Positions 42,892 to 52,594 of a stretch of 54,697 nt of DNA are shown here, piece after piece (within the stretch, counting starts at the first letter, position 1; every line of letters starts with the position of its first letter). This stretch comes from Sphingomonas echinoides (GTDB lineage Bacteria > Pseudomonadota > Alphaproteobacteria > Sphingomonadales > Sphingomonadaceae). The position numbers and the translations under genes were made by a program. The notes under the pieces were generated by a model. It did no database searches. It was not told where the DNA came from and saw nothing but the letters and a program-made list of their open reading frames with translations. The stretch is taken from NCBI RefSeq assembly GCF_029623395.1, contig NZ_JAPYKK010000031.1, positions 1 through 54,697 on the forward strand. The letters run 5' to 3'.

Positions 42892-44691
42892 TTACCCCTG
42901 CCCCTCGACCATTTCCGCGAGTTCCAGCCAGCGCAATTCCGCCGCGTCCTTGTCCGCCTGCGCCTGGCCGATCGCCGCCATCAACCGCTCGAACAGGTCG
43001 GGATCGCGCGTGTAGAGTTCCGGGTCGGACAGCAGTTCCTGATCGCGCATGATCGCCGCGTCGAGCGTCTCGATCCGCTTGGGCAGCAACTCGTAATCGC
43101 GCTGGTCCTTGTAGGTCAGCTTGACCTTGCCCGGCGCCGCGCCGCCCGCGACGGGTGCCGGCGCGGACGTCGCATTCTTGGCGATCGCGCCCCGCTTGGT
43201 CGGCGCAGCAGCCTTGCGGCGGCGCTCCCAATCCTCATAGCCGCCCGCGACGACGTCGACCGTGCCAGACCCGTCGAGCCCGAGCGTGATCGTCACGGTG
43301 CGGTCGAGAAAGTCACGGTCGTGACTGACGATCAGCACGGTCCCGTCATAGTCGCCGATCACGTCCTGCAGCAGGTCGAGCGTCTCGAGATCGAGATCGT
43401 TGGTCGGCTCGTCCAGCACCAGCAGGTTGGACGGCTTGGCGAATTCGCGCGCCAGCAACAGCCGCGAGCGTTCGCCACCCGACAGCGTGCCGATCTTGGC
43501 GTCGAGCACGCCGGGCTCGAAGAGGAATTCCTTCAAATAGCCGACGACATGCTTGCGGATTCCCTGCACCTCGATCCAGTCGCCGCCGTCCGCGAGCACG
43601 TCGCGGATCGTCTTGTCGGGCTCCATCTTGCTGCGTTGCTGATCGATCACGATCCGCTCGATCGTCTTGGCGAAGCGGATGGTGCCCGTGTCCGGCTCCA
43701 ATTCGCCGGTCAGCAGCTTGAGCAGCGTCGATTTGCCCGCGCCGTTCGCGCCGACGATGCCGATCCGGTCCTTGCGCGTCACCCGCAGCGACAGGTCGCC
43801 AATGATCGTGCGGTCGCCGAACGCCTTGGAAATGTGCTTCGCGTCGATTACCACCTTCGAGCGTGCATCGTCGGTGCCGATCGTCAGGTTGGCGGAGCCC
43901 TGCGGCCCGACCATCGACGCGCGTTCGGCGCGCATCTCGACCAGCTTGGTCAGGCGGCCCTGGTTGCGCTTGCGCCGCCCGGTGACGCCGCGCAGCAGCC
44001 AATGCTCCTCCAGCTTCAATTTCGCGTCGAGCTTCTCGGCATTGCGCTGCTCGTCGGCATAGACCTGCTCGGTCCACGCATCGAACCCGCCGAAACCGAT
44101 CTCGGCACGCCGCAAATTTCCGCGATCCATCCAAAGCGTCTGCTTGGTCAGCTTGGTCAGGAAGGTGCGGTCATGGCTGATGACGACAAACGCGCCACGG
44201 AACCGCTGAAGCCACTCCTCGATCCATTCGATCGCGCCGATGTCGAGATGGTTGGTCGGCTCGTCGAGCAGCAATACGTCCGGGTTCTGCGCGAATGCAC
44301 GGACGATCGCAGCGCGACGGCGTTCACCGCCCGAGGCCTTGGCGGCTTCGCGGGTGAGGTCGATCCCGAGCTTGTCGGCGATCGCCTCGGCTTCATATTG
44401 CTGCGGCGCATCGTCGCCGCCAAGGACATAGTCCGCGAGCGTATGGCACCCGGTCATCGCGGGTTCCTGCTCGAGCTGGATCACGCGCGTGCCGGGGACG
44501 ATCGTACGACGCCCCTCGTCCGAATCGATTTTGCCGCCGAGCAATTTCAACAGCGTGGTCTTGCCAGCGCCGTTGCGCCCGATCAGCGCAAGCCGGTCGC
44601 GCGGGCCGACGTGAATGTCGAGCCCGCGAAAGAGCCAGCCCGAGCCCTGAATGATGCCGAGATTTTCGTATGCGAGAATAGGTGCAGCCAT
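42892..44691 (-). CDS. ABC-F family ATPase (Uup-like)
   Basis: A 599-residue soluble protein with two ABC cassettes and no membrane domain. Cassette 1 has Walker A GRNGAGKTT, signature SGGERRR and LLLDEPTNHLD. Cassette 2 has GANGAGKST, LSGGERSR and LVLDEPTNDLD. A charged C-terminal coiled coil after a KAAAPTKRGA linker matches Uup rather than EttA. ABC-F proteins act on the ribosome or in replication-linked DNA transactions. ATG 44691 is chosen because AAPILAYENLG is the conserved beginning. It converges on the cytochrome b gene and diverges from the PepSY gene. Confidence 0.92.
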   Translation of the reverse strand: MAAPILAYENLGIIQGSGWLFRGLDIHVGPRDRLALIGRNGAGKTTLLKLLGGKIDSDEGRRTIVPGTRVIQLEQEPAMTGCHTLADYVLGGDDAPQQYEAEAIADKLGIDLTREAAKASGGERRRAAIVRAFAQNPDVLLLDEPTNHLDIGAIEWIEEWLQRFRGAFVVISHDRTFLTKLTKQTLWMDRGNLRRAEIGFGGFDAWTEQVYADEQRNAEKLDAKLKLEEHWLLRGVTGRRKRNQGRLTKLVEMRAERASMVGPQGSANLTIGTDDARSKVVIDAKHISKAFGDRTIIGDLSLRVTRKDRIGIVGANGAGKSTLLKLLTGELEPDTGTIRFAKTIERIVIDQQRSKMEPDKTIRDVLADGGDWIEVQGIRKHVVGYLKEFLFEPGVLDAKIGTLSGGERSRLLLAREFAKPSNLLVLDEPTNDLDLETLDLLQDVIGDYDGTVLIVSHDRDFLDRTVTITLGLDGSGTVDVVAGGYEDWERRRKAAAPTKRGAIAKNATSAPAPVAGGAAPGKVKLTYKDQRDYELLPKRIETLDAAIMRDQELLSDPELYTRDPDLFERLMAAIGQAQADKDAAELRWLELAEMVEGQG

Positions 44692-44848
44692 GACGGGCGC
44701 GTTAGGCTGCGGGGGCGTTGCAAGCAAGCGGTGTGGCGGATGCGACGGCATGAGCGGGTCCGGCATCGCCATAGGAAGCGCCCTTCATTTCATCCTGGAA
44801 GTTGCACCATTCACAGGCTGTTCAACGCGCGGTAGCTATGCCAAGCCA

Positions 44849-45157
44849 ATGACGATGCTAGCCGCCATTCTCGTGGGACTTGCCGTAACCCCTGCGCCCG
44901 CGCTGCGGCCAGTTGCGGCGTTGATGCAGCATAGCGACCAGCGCGAAGCGCTGCGGGGCCGGCGCGAAGGACGATGGCTTCCGTCCAAGGATATCGAGGC
45001 GCGGGTCGTGCCGACAATGCCCGGCGCGCTGTATCTCGGGTTCGACTTCGATCCGGAGGGTGGGATTTACACACTGAAATTCCTGCGCAATGGATCGGTC
45101 ATCTGGGTCGAGGTCGATGGTCGCTCTGGCCAGATCCTCGGCCGCACCGGCAATTGA
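44849..45157 (+). CDS. PepSY-like small exported protein
   Basis: A 102-residue protein with an N-terminal hydrophobic segment (MLAAILVGLAVTPAPA, likely signal peptide) and one PepSY-like beta-alpha unit: YLGFDFDPEGGIYTLKFLRNGSVIWVEVDGRSGQILGR, ending in the typical D-x-x-x-G-x-I. Such proteins often lie in front of two-component genes and may tune the sensor in the periplasm. ATG 44849 is chosen for the signal peptide. The response regulator starts 31 bases on, so the three genes probably form an operon. Confidence 0.78.
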   Translation: MTMLAAILVGLAVTPAPALRPVAALMQHSDQREALRGRREGRWLPSKDIEARVVPTMPGALYLGFDFDPEGGIYTLKFLRNGSVIWVEVDGRSGQILGRTGN

Positions 45158-45188
45158 GCGCCATCGGCGCCGTCCAAGGGGATACTGC

Positions 45189-45854
45189 ATGCGCGTTCTG
45201 ATCGTCGAGGACGAACCCAATCTCGGCCAGCAGCTCAAGAGCACGCTGGAAGGGGCCGGCTATGCGATCGACCTCGCGACCGATGGCGAGGAAGGCCACT
45301 TCCTCGGCTCGACCGAGAATTACGACGCGATCATTCTCGATCTCGGCCTGCCGGAGATCGACGGGCTGACGGTGCTCGATCGCTGGCGCAAGGAAGGCCG
45401 CACCGCGCCGGTGCTGGTGCTGACCGCGCGCGACAGCTGGTCGGACAAGGTCGCCGGGCTCGATGCGGGTGCGGACGATTATGTCGCCAAGCCGTTCCAG
45501 TCCGAAGAGCTGATCGCCCGCCTGCGCGCGCTGATCCGCCGCGCTTCGGGCAACGCCTCGTCCGAACTGACCGCGGGCGGTGTCCGGCTCGATACGCGCA
45601 GCGGCAAGGTCACGCTCAACGGCGAATCGGTCAAGATGACCGCGCAGGAATACAAGCTGCTCAGCTACCTGCTTCATCACAAGGGCAAGGTGGTTAGCCG
45701 CACCGAGTTGATCGAACATATCTATGACCAGGATTTCGATCGCGATTCGAACACGATCGAAGTGTTCGTCACGCGCATCCGCAAGAAGCTCGGGCAGGAT
45801 GTCATCACCACGATCCGCGGGCTCGGCTATAGCCTCGAGGATCCCGATGCCTGA
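45189..45854 (+). CDS. OmpR/PhoP-type response regulator
   Basis: A 221-residue DNA-binding regulator. The receiver has the acidic pair in IVEDEPN, phospho-acceptor Asp51 (IILDLGLPEIDG) and Lys in YVAKPF near 101. The winged-helix output domain runs at about 125-218, with TAQEYKLLSYLLHHKGKVVS and NTIEVFVTRIRKKLG. Partner kinase is the PhoQ-like protein 20 bases downstream. Known relatives in Alphaproteobacteria respond to envelope or Mg stress; the regulon here is unknown. Confidence 0.95.
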   Translation: MRVLIVEDEPNLGQQLKSTLEGAGYAIDLATDGEEGHFLGSTENYDAIILDLGLPEIDGLTVLDRWRKEGRTAPVLVLTARDSWSDKVAGLDAGADDYVAKPFQSEELIARLRALIRRASGNASSELTAGGVRLDTRSGKVTLNGESVKMTAQEYKLLSYLLHHKGKVVSRTELIEHIYDQDFDRDSNTIEVFVTRIRKKLGQDVITTIRGLGYSLEDPDA

Positions 45855-45874
45855 TCCGGATCGGGTATTCATCT

Positions 45875-47296
45875 ATGGCTGAGGCGGACTCGCCCGTATC
45901 GCTCCCGCCGATCGAGGCGGAGCCGCGGGGCCTGCCGCGCGTCAAGACGACGGGATCGCTCAGCCGCCGGATGATCCTGATCGCGGCCGGGTGGATCCTG
46001 CTGTTGTTGACCGGCGGCGGCTATGCGCTCGACAGCATCCTCGTCACCGCGGTCACGCGCAATTTTGACGATCAGCTGGAATATGTGCTGACCGCGCTGA
46101 TCGTCTCGGCCGAAATCGGCCCCGAGGGCGAAGTGCTGAACACGCGCGAACCCGCCGACCAGCGGTTCCTCGAACCCAATTCGGGGCTCTATTATCAGGT
46201 CAGCGCGCCGGGGCAGGAAAGCTATGCCTCGCGCTCGCTGTGGGATCGCAAGCTGGCGTACGGCGCACATCATACCGATCTTGCCGTCCACGCTTATGAC
46301 AGCAACCAGTTCGTCGATCCCAAGGCGGACCCGCCCGAGAAGCTGCGGATCGTCGAGCGCGACGTGACGCTCCCCGGATCGAAGGTGCGGTGGCGGTTTC
46401 AGGTCGCGCAGGTCCGCGATGGGCTCGACGCGCAGATCCGCGTGTTGCGCAAGACGCTGCTGCGCAGCTTCCTGCTGCTCGCGTTCGGGCTGATCGTGAT
46501 GGCGGCGCTGCAGACCTTTTACGGGCTGTGGCCGCTCCGGCGAGTCCGCGACGAAATCGCGCGGATGCGCGCGGGTAAGGCGCGGCAGGTCGAGCGCCCG
46601 ATGCCGAACGAAGTCGCGCCGCTGGTCGAGGAACTCAACGCGTTGATCGAGCATAACGAACGCCAGGCGGAGGAAGCGCGGCGCCATGCCGGCAACCTTG
46701 CGCATGCGCTCAAGACCCCGCTGACCGTCATCATGAACGCCGCCACCGCCAAGGCGGACGATCTCGGCGAGACGGTCGTGCGTGAGGCGCGAACGATGCG
46801 GCGGCAAGTCGATCATCATCTTGCCCGCGCGCGCGCGGTCGGGCGGCGGGGGTCCGCGCACAGTCGCGCCGACGTATGGCCGAGCCTGGAATCGGTCGAG
46901 CGCGCGGTCGGGGTGCTGTATCGCCACGTCCGCATCGATACGTCGGGCCCACGCGATCTTCAGGTCCATGTCGAACGGCAGGACCTCGACGAGATGCTGG
47001 GCAATCTGATCGAGAATGCCGCGAAGTATGGCGGGGGCAGTGTGTTCGTCACGGTCGCCAAGCACTCGGGCTTCGTCGAATTCCTGATCGAGGACGATGG
47101 CGTCGGCATTCCCGAGGAGGAGCGGATCCGCATCTTCGATCGTGGCGTACGGCTTGATTCTGGCAAGCCCGGGACCGGACTCGGTATGGCGATCGTCCGC
47201 GACGTCGCGGAGATCTACGAGGGAACCGTCTCGCTCGAGGAGAGCGAGGACCTTGGCGGATTGCTCGTCCGGCTGCGACTACCCGCCGCCAACTAA
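45875..47296 (+). CDS. PhoQ-like sensor histidine kinase
   Basis: A 473-residue membrane kinase. Helix 1 is at about 33-58, a periplasmic sensor at about 60-195, and helix 2 at about 198-220, followed by a HAMP-like linker. The H-box has phospho-acceptor His278 in NLAHALKTPLTVI, the LKTP form typical of PhoQ-type kinases. N-box NLIENAAKYG, G1 DDGVGIP and G2 GTGLGMAIV are all present. The last gene of the PepSY-regulator-kinase operon, it runs toward a spacer before the antisense PEP-CTERM gene. Confidence 0.94.
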   Translation: MAEADSPVSLPPIEAEPRGLPRVKTTGSLSRRMILIAAGWILLLLTGGGYALDSILVTAVTRNFDDQLEYVLTALIVSAEIGPEGEVLNTREPADQRFLEPNSGLYYQVSAPGQESYASRSLWDRKLAYGAHHTDLAVHAYDSNQFVDPKADPPEKLRIVERDVTLPGSKVRWRFQVAQVRDGLDAQIRVLRKTLLRSFLLLAFGLIVMAALQTFYGLWPLRRVRDEIARMRAGKARQVERPMPNEVAPLVEELNALIEHNERQAEEARRHAGNLAHALKTPLTVIMNAATAKADDLGETVVREARTMRRQVDHHLARARAVGRRGSAHSRADVWPSLESVERAVGVLYRHVRIDTSGPRDLQVHVERQDLDEMLGNLIENAAKYGGGSVFVTVAKHSGFVEFLIEDDGVGIPEEERIRIFDRGVRLDSGKPGTGLGMAIVRDVAEIYEGTVSLEESEDLGGLLVRLRLPAAN

Positions 47297-47370
47297 CCGG
47301 ATGCGGCAGTACGCGAGGGGCCAGCGTTCAAACGAAACTGCGCCCACCGCCCCACGATCCGCTCAAACAG

Positions 47371-47400
47371 AAAAAACCGCCGGCCCGGGTGGACCGACGG
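47371..47400 (-). terminator. Rho-independent terminator of the PEP-CTERM gene
   Basis: On the minus strand CCGTCGGTCC (47400-47391) pairs with GGGCCGGCGG (47386-47377), two G-U pairs included, around ACCC, and is followed by TTTTTT (47376-47371). The wobble pairs become C-A mismatches on the plus strand, so it acts for the PEP-CTERM gene only. Confidence 0.85.
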
Positions 47401-47431
47401 CTTTTCCCGTCAACGGTGAACGCGGATGCGT

Positions 47432-48043
47432 TCAGGCGTAAGTAACGCTCGTGCGGACCTTGCCGCGCGAACGGAGGCCAGCGCCGACCATGCCGAAGCC
47501 GGCCAGCATCATGAGCCAAGTGGTGGGCTCGGGAACTGCGCTCTCGACCACGTCGAACTGCGCGAGACCCGCGAAATCGGTAACGCCGCTCTTGCCGATC
47601 GTGTTGGCGCCAACGAGGTCGCCACCGCCACGGTTCCAGGCGAAATCGGTCACGGTGTAGGTGGTGTTGCCAACGGTTGCGCTCGAGCCCGCCGAGAAGC
47701 CGAACAGCGTGTTGTACGCGCCCGAGATCGTCGCGCCGTCACCGAAGGTGAAGACGATTGCGTAGGCGTTGAACCCGGGGTTCACCGTGGTGCCTTCACC
47801 CGTCAGCAGGAAGTCGTTGGTGCCGTTCAGCGTCGCGAAATTGATGCTGCCGTCCGCGGCGTTCAGACCGGTGAGGTAGGGGTGCTGCATGAACAACGTG
47901 AACGTGTCGTTCGAAGTCGCCCAGTTTCCCTGCGAGCCGACGCCGGTGATTGCGACGCTGGTCAGGTTGGCGGCCGCATAGGCGTTCGTCGAAACTATGG
48001 CGATCGCGGTTGCAGCTGCTGCAACGAGAAACTTGGTACGCAT
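47432..48043 (-). CDS. PEPxxWA-CTERM sorting-domain protein
   Basis: A 203-residue secreted protein with a signal peptide (FLVAAAATAIAIVSTNAYAA), a beta-rich body rich in Gly, Asn and Thr, and a C-terminal sorting signal: VPEPTTWLMMLAGFGMVGAG followed by the basic cluster LRSRGKVR. Such signals are recognised by an exosortase that anchors the protein to envelope or exopolysaccharide. No exosortase gene is in the window. The body resembles no named family. It has a strong terminator and a long upstream spacer. Confidence 0.9.
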   Translation of the reverse strand: MRTKFLVAAAATAIAIVSTNAYAAANLTSVAITGVGSQGNWATSNDTFTLFMQHPYLTGLNAADGSINFATLNGTNDFLLTGEGTTVNPGFNAYAIVFTFGDGATISGAYNTLFGFSAGSSATVGNTTYTVTDFAWNRGGGDLVGANTIGKSGVTDFAGLAQFDVVESAVPEPTTWLMMLAGFGMVGAGLRSRGKVRTSVTYA

Positions 48044-48391
48044 TCCATACTCCTAAACACTATTCCGCCACGAGGTAGCAATTCTCGTGCCAAATGCGCT
48101 GCGGAGGGCGGTCGGGGGTATTGGACGGAGATGTGTAAGCTTGAGCGACAGTTGTGGTAAATCAGCATCTTATCAAAGATGCCTCATGCCCCTCCAGGAG
48201 CTCCATACGTCCTGCCGGGCTAAGGCGCGACCGACCGTCTGGCACATTATCCCCGGGATCGGCAGTATTCATCATCGGTTCATAAAAATCACGAGTGTAA
48301 GATCTAGCGACACCCTACCGGTCCACGCCGTCCGGCGCCGCTAAACCCTGCGCAAAGCAGGCCGTTTACCCACCGAGGCGGAACGTTCGGT
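48044..48391. other. Spacer between PEP-CTERM and LLM genes, with one perfect dyad
   Basis: About 350 bases without a supported gene. It is AT-richer than average. GCATCTT at 48165-48171 and AAGATGC at 48176-48182 form a perfect dyad around ATCA, about 120 bases upstream of the PEP-CTERM start, a possible operator for it. A short 85-codon frame starts at 48087 but has neither family likeness nor a good ribosome site. The 3' end of the LLM gene lies at its right edge. Confidence 0.4.
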
Positions 48392-49390
48392 TCAGGCCGC
48401 CATCGCGTGGTTGCGCAGGACGTCGGCAGTGATCGAAAGGCTGCGCTTGCGCGCCGCATGATCGTAGATCGAACTGGCGATCATCAGTTCGTCCACGCCC
48501 GTCCGTGCTACGAACGCCGCAATTTCGCGTGCCACCTTCGCCGGGCCGCCGACTGCCGAACACGACAGCACGTGATCGAGGATCGCGCCGCCCTGTGGCC
48601 CAAGGCTCTCGCGATACCCCTCGACCGGCGGCGGCAACTGGCGCGGATTGCCGGTGCGCAAGGCGACAAACGCCTGCTCCTGCGAACTTGCGATCAACGC
48701 GCCTTCCGCGTCGGTGTCCGCCGCAAACACGTTGAAGCCCGCCATCACGTGCGGCTTCGCCAGCACCGCCGAGGGGCGGAACGTGCGGCGATAAATGTCG
48801 ATCGCGGACATCAGCGCATCCGGCGCGAAATGCGACGCGAATGCGTACGGCAGCCCGAGCATCGCCGCCAGTTGCGCGCCGTACGTGCTCGACCCGAGGA
48901 TCCACAGCGACACGTCGGCCCCCGCCCCCGGGGTCGCGCGGACACCCGTCTGACCGTCACCGGCGAAATAACTCTGCAACTCGACCACATCGTTGGGAAA
49001 GGCGTTGGGATCGGTGTTGAGGCTGCGCCGCATCGCGCGCGCGACGATCTGGTCCGACCCCGGCGCACGCCCAAGTCCGAGATCGATCCGCCCCGGGAAC
49101 AGCGCGTCGAGCGTGCCGAACTGTTCGGCGATCGCCAGCGGCGCATGGTTGGGCAGCATGATCCCGCCCGCGCCGATCCGGATCGTCGACGTCGCCTGAC
49201 CGATATGCGCAAGCACGACCGAGGTCGCGGCGCTCGCGATCCCGGTCATGCCGTGATGTTCGGCAGTCCAGTAGCGCGAGAAGCCAAGGCTTTCGGCATG
49301 TGCGGCAAGGTCGCCGGCGTTGCGGAGCGCCTGGGCGACGCTCCCGCCTTCGACGACGGGGACGAGATCGAGCAGGGAATAAGCAGTCAT
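48392..49390 (-). CDS. LLM-class flavin-dependent oxidoreductase
   Basis: A 332-residue luciferase-like (alpha/beta)8 flavoprotein. It opens with [18 protein letters not shown]. The blocks [43 protein letters not shown] and [14 protein letters not shown] are the diagnostic set of the group with a MsnO8/YhbW-like fold. It probably uses reduced flavin to oxidise a small organic substrate, which cannot be named. ATG 49390 starts at the conserved block. It follows the autotransporter gene on the same strand but is transcribed away from it after a 23-base gap, so the order is protease then oxidoreductase. Confidence 0.9.
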   Translation of the reverse strand: MTAYSLLDLVPVVEGGSVAQALRNAGDLAAHAESLGFSRYWTAEHHGMTGIASAATSVVLAHIGQATSTIRIGAGGIMLPNHAPLAIAEQFGTLDALFPGRIDLGLGRAPGSDQIVARAMRRSLNTDPNAFPNDVVELQSYFAGDGQTGVRATPGAGADVSLWILGSSTYGAQLAAMLGLPYAFASHFAPDALMSAIDIYRRTFRPSAVLAKPHVMAGFNVFAADTDAEGALIASSQEQAFVALRTGNPRQLPPPVEGYRESLGPQGGAILDHVLSCSAVGGPAKVAREIAAFVARTGVDELMIASSIYDHAARKRSLSITADVLRNHAMAA

Positions 49391-49413
49391 GGACCCGATA
49401 TGGGAAGCCCGTT

Positions 49414-51804
49414 TCAGAATGCTACCGACCACCGCGCCGCTGCGCCGACATCTTCTCCCAGCGCGACGAAATTGCCGGGCTGGCGCCGCAGGAACAAATT
49501 GGTCTGGAGCATTCCCGTCCACAACGGCAGCGCATAGCGCGCCTCCAGGTCGATCTCGCGCCCAGTTGGGGCGAGGTTCATCCGCTGCGTGGTCCACGTC
49601 GTGACCGCGAGCGTGTCATAATCATAGGCGGTCGGCAGCGTCAGATCGATCCCGCCCCGCGCCACGCGCAACGGTTGCGCGATGCGCAACCCGAAACTGT
49701 CGCGCATCCCGAACAGTCGCGCCTTGCCGACGTCGGCGGCGAACGCATTGGTGCGGAGCATTCCCCGTCCCTGCAAGCCACCGCGCACGTCCGCCATCGT
49801 CCAGCCCTGCCGAACCGATCCGCCGATCGTCCATCCCGCGCCCGCATCGAACCGCGCCGCACCATCGAGAAACCAGCTCGTCGCGCGCGTCCCGCCCAGC
49901 GCGTCGCCGAAGTGCGCGCCCAGCACCGTCGCCTGCTCGGCCAGCCGCGTACCGGTCAGCGCCAGTGCGAGATTCCCCACCGTACGATCCAGCGTGATCG
50001 CGCTGCGATCATATCCGTAGCGGCGATAGCGGTTGCGGATCGCGGCGAGCGCATCGGGATCGCGTGACAGCGCATCGCCGCTTTCGACCGCGGCGGTCAG
50101 GCCGAACGCGCCGATCTGGCGGCGGACCGCGCTCGACCCGCGGGCACGGCTGTCGAAACCCGCGCCCTGCACTGGATCCCGCGCGACGAGGAACGCCGGG
50201 TCGCCGCGCCCGACGAGGCGGGCGGTCAACAGCGCGCCGCCCTCCGCGAACCCGACCGCGAAACTGGCCTTCGTGCCCAGCCGGCTCGTCACCGTTCCCG
50301 CGATCGTGCGGGCCTGATCGGCATTGGCGCGCGACAGCATCAGGCGCGACACGCTCGCGCCGCCGCCCGTGACGGGCGCGACCGTCAACGCAACGCTCAT
50401 TCCGTTCCCCACATCGGTCGTTATCGTGCGCGTCGTCGCCTGCAACTGGCCGAGCAGCGTCGGCGCGGGGCCATCGCGGTGAATCGTCCGGGCGAGATCG
50501 ACCGCAAAGGCGCGGCTGAACCCGTCGAGGACGACCGCACCCAGCGCGCCTTGCGCCGCATCCCCCATCGGCGCGGACAAGACCGCGTTCGACCCAAGCG
50601 ACGCCGCCGACTGCGTTCCCGCCACCGATGTTCCGCCAAGTGGCTGAAACGCGCGCGTCAGGTCGAGCACGCCTTTGCCGTACACCGCATCCTCGCCCGC
50701 CGCCCCCGCATCGCGCGCGGAGGCGTAGAGAATCTGGACGATCTGCGCCCCGGTCAGATTGGGGAAGGCCTGCGCGAGCAACGCCGCCGCGCCCGCGATC
50801 TGCGGCGCGGCGAAGGACGTGCCCGACCACAGGAACGGCGCACCGGTCTGGTCGGGCGCGCGGACTCCCTCCCCGACCGCCGCGAGATAATGCGCGGACG
50901 AATTGCCGGCGCGGTTGCTGAAGCTGGAGATCGTGTCGGCCCCCGCGGCACGGGTGGTGTTCGCGCCGACCGAGCCCGCGATGATGACGAGCCCGCGTGC
51001 GGCCGCGGTGTTGGCGACCTGCGCGAACCCGTCGGGATTGACCGCGGTGGTCGGGTCGGTCGCGAAATCGTTCCCCGCGGCGATCACGATGACGATCCCG
51101 GCGGCGGTCGCACGGTTGACCGCGTTGACCACCGAACTCCCCACCCCGATCCCGCCAAGCGAGATGTTGATGACGCGCGCACCGTTGTTCACTGCAAGGT
51201 CGATCCCGCGCGCGATCGCGGTGTCGGCGAAGGTGCATTTATCGGTCCCGGCGCCCTCGGTGCCGCACGATCCCGGCGCATCCGCCCGCGCAGCAAGGAT
51301 CGTCGCGTCGAACGCCATCCCGTGCGTCCCCGAATCGTTGCGCCGCCCCGCGAGCGTGAAGGCGACCGCGGTGCCATGCCCGTCCTCGTCTCCCGCGCTC
51401 GTCCCGCCCGCGACATTGGCGGACGCCGCGGAAATGCGACCGGTGAATTCCTCGCTCGTAAGGTTCACGCCGCTATCGACGATCCCGACGGTGATGTTCC
51501 GCCCCGTCGCCCCCGCCTGATACAATGCCAACGCGTTCGCCGACACCGCGCCGACGGTCGCGCGATATTCGGCCGTGTCGTAATTGGTCGGCGCAGGCGT
51601 CGGTGTGGGTGTGGGCGTGGGCGTGGGCGCGGGAGTAGGTGTCGGAGCCGGCGCCGGGGTCGGGGTCGGCGCAGGGGCAGACGGCGGGGCAGGCAAGGTA
51701 CCGACGCCGCCCCCACCACCGCCACTGCACGCCCCCAAGGCACCCAGAATCCCCAAGGCCGTGGTCCGCGCGAGGCGCATGCTCAACCGTCGTTGCAGTG
51801 TCAT
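49414..51804 (-). CDS. S8 subtilisin-like autotransporter, probable lipoprotein
   Basis: A 796-residue secreted serine protease. The signal peptide has a lipobox-like LGAC with Cys26, then Gly-rich and Pro/Thr-rich linkers (about 27-73). The subtilase domain (about 80-375) has an intact triad: Asp110 (VGIVDSGVN), His143 (EDGHGTAVA) and Ser330 ([12 protein letters not shown]). The remaining 420 residues form a linker and a beta-rich C-terminal barrel-like domain ending in Phe, as in type V secretion. Lipid-anchored S8 autotransporters are known (NalP, SphB1), which process other surface proteins. ATG 51804 has AGGGG ahead; 51780 is an alternative. Confidence 0.88.
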   Translation of the reverse strand: MTLQRRLSMRLARTTALGILGALGACSGGGGGGVGTLPAPPSAPAPTPTPAPAPTPTPAPTPTPTPTPTPAPTNYDTAEYRATVGAVSANALALYQAGATGRNITVGIVDSGVNLTSEEFTGRISAASANVAGGTSAGDEDGHGTAVAFTLAGRRNDSGTHGMAFDATILAARADAPGSCGTEGAGTDKCTFADTAIARGIDLAVNNGARVINISLGGIGVGSSVVNAVNRATAAGIVIVIAAGNDFATDPTTAVNPDGFAQVANTAAARGLVIIAGSVGANTTRAAGADTISSFSNRAGNSSAHYLAAVGEGVRAPDQTGAPFLWSGTSFAAPQIAGAAALLAQAFPNLTGAQIVQILYASARDAGAAGEDAVYGKGVLDLTRAFQPLGGTSVAGTQSAASLGSNAVLSAPMGDAAQGALGAVVLDGFSRAFAVDLARTIHRDGPAPTLLGQLQATTRTITTDVGNGMSVALTVAPVTGGGASVSRLMLSRANADQARTIAGTVTSRLGTKASFAVGFAEGGALLTARLVGRGDPAFLVARDPVQGAGFDSRARGSSAVRRQIGAFGLTAAVESGDALSRDPDALAAIRNRYRRYGYDRSAITLDRTVGNLALALTGTRLAEQATVLGAHFGDALGGTRATSWFLDGAARFDAGAGWTIGGSVRQGWTMADVRGGLQGRGMLRTNAFAADVGKARLFGMRDSFGLRIAQPLRVARGGIDLTLPTAYDYDTLAVTTWTTQRMNLAPTGREIDLEARYALPLWTGMLQTNLFLRRQPGNFVALGEDVGAAARWSVAF
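51586..51681 (-). repeat. Pro/Thr-coding low-complexity tract
   Basis: Tandem 6-base units (GTGGGC-like on the plus strand) encode alternating PT/PA dipeptides at residues 42-73 of the autotransporter. This flexible linker separates the lipid anchor from the protease. Copy number is likely variable between strains by slippage. Confidence 0.75.
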
Positions 51805-51925
51805 TCCGATTCGCCCCTGGTCCCGGCCCTTGCCCGGCGATCCGCGCATCGTGTCGTGCGCGGTCTCCCGGTCATGCCATCGCTGCCTTGCCCACCGCGC
51901 GACCTGCGCGTAGGACCCGCACGCA

Positions 51926-52594
51926 ATGCTCGCGCGCCTCGCCCTTATCCGCAATTGGGTTTTCGATTTGGATAACACGCTGTATCCGGCGTCGGCGCGG
52001 CTGTTCGACCAGATGGACGTCAAGATGACCGCCTATGTCGCGCGGGCGCTGGGCGTCGACCTGGTCGAGGCGCGCCGGATCCAGAAGGCGTATTTCTTCG
52101 ATCACGGCACGACGCTCGCCGGGCTGATGGCGGAGCACGGGGTCGATCCGCATCACTTCCTCGACGATGTCCACGATATCGAGATGGACGTGCTCGAGCA
52201 TAACGCCCCGCTCGCCGCCGCGATCGCACGGTTGCCGGGGCGCAAGATCGTCTTCACCAATGGCGACACGCCGTATGCGGCCCGCGTGCTCGACCGTCTC
52301 GGGCTCGGCGAGAGCTTCGAGGCGATCCACGACATCCACGCGATGGACCTCAAACCCAAGCCCAACGCCTCGGCCTATGCCGGGCTGTGCGCGGCGTTCG
52401 ACATCGATCCGACCGAGTCGCTGTTCGTCGAGGACATGGCGCGCAACCTTGCGCCCGCCAAGGCGATCGGCATGACGACGGTGTGGATCGACAATGGCTC
52501 CGAACAGGCCGCCGCCGAGCAGGACCGCAGCTTTATCGACTTCACCACGCCCGATCTGACGGCGTGGCTTCACGCAATTATGGAGGACGCATGA
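51926..52594 (+). CDS. HAD-superfamily pyrimidine 5'-nucleotidase
   Basis: A 222-residue HAD hydrolase. Motif I is [11 protein letters not shown] (nucleophile Asp14, acid/base Asp16), motif [12 protein letters not shown], motif III Lys in [12 protein letters not shown], and motif [18 protein letters not shown]. The cap and DNTLYP signature match the SDT1/pyrimidine 5'-nucleotidase branch that dephosphorylates UMP or CMP. Its stop overlaps the dapD ATG (ATGA), a pairing seen in other Alphaproteobacteria, but a functional tie to lysine synthesis is unclear. It diverges from the autotransporter by 121 bases. Confidence 0.9.
   Translation: MLARLALIRNWVFDLDNTLYPASARLFDQMDVKMTAYVARALGVDLVEARRIQKAYFFDHGTTLAGLMAEHGVDPHHFLDDVHDIEMDVLEHNAPLAAAIARLPGRKIVFTNGDTPYAARVLDRLGLGESFEAIHDIHAMDLKPKPNASAYAGLCAAFDIDPTESLFVEDMARNLAPAKAIGMTTVWIDNGSEQAAAEQDRSFIDFTTPDLTAWLHAIMEDA

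Noticed and set aside
42505..44835. 776-codon plus-strand frame opposite the ABC-F gene
   Set aside because: No family likeness, and it spans the end of the cytochrome b gene and all of the ABC-F gene; antisense composition effect.
51586..51681. Tandem GTGGGC-like units considered as a CRISPR or satellite
   Set aside because: Units are 6 bases without spacers and encode the Pro/Thr linker of the autotransporter in frame.
50479..51975. 498-codon plus-strand frame opposite the autotransporter
   Set aside because: Arg-rich shadow of the S8 autotransporter, whose triad and signal peptide are clear on the other strand.
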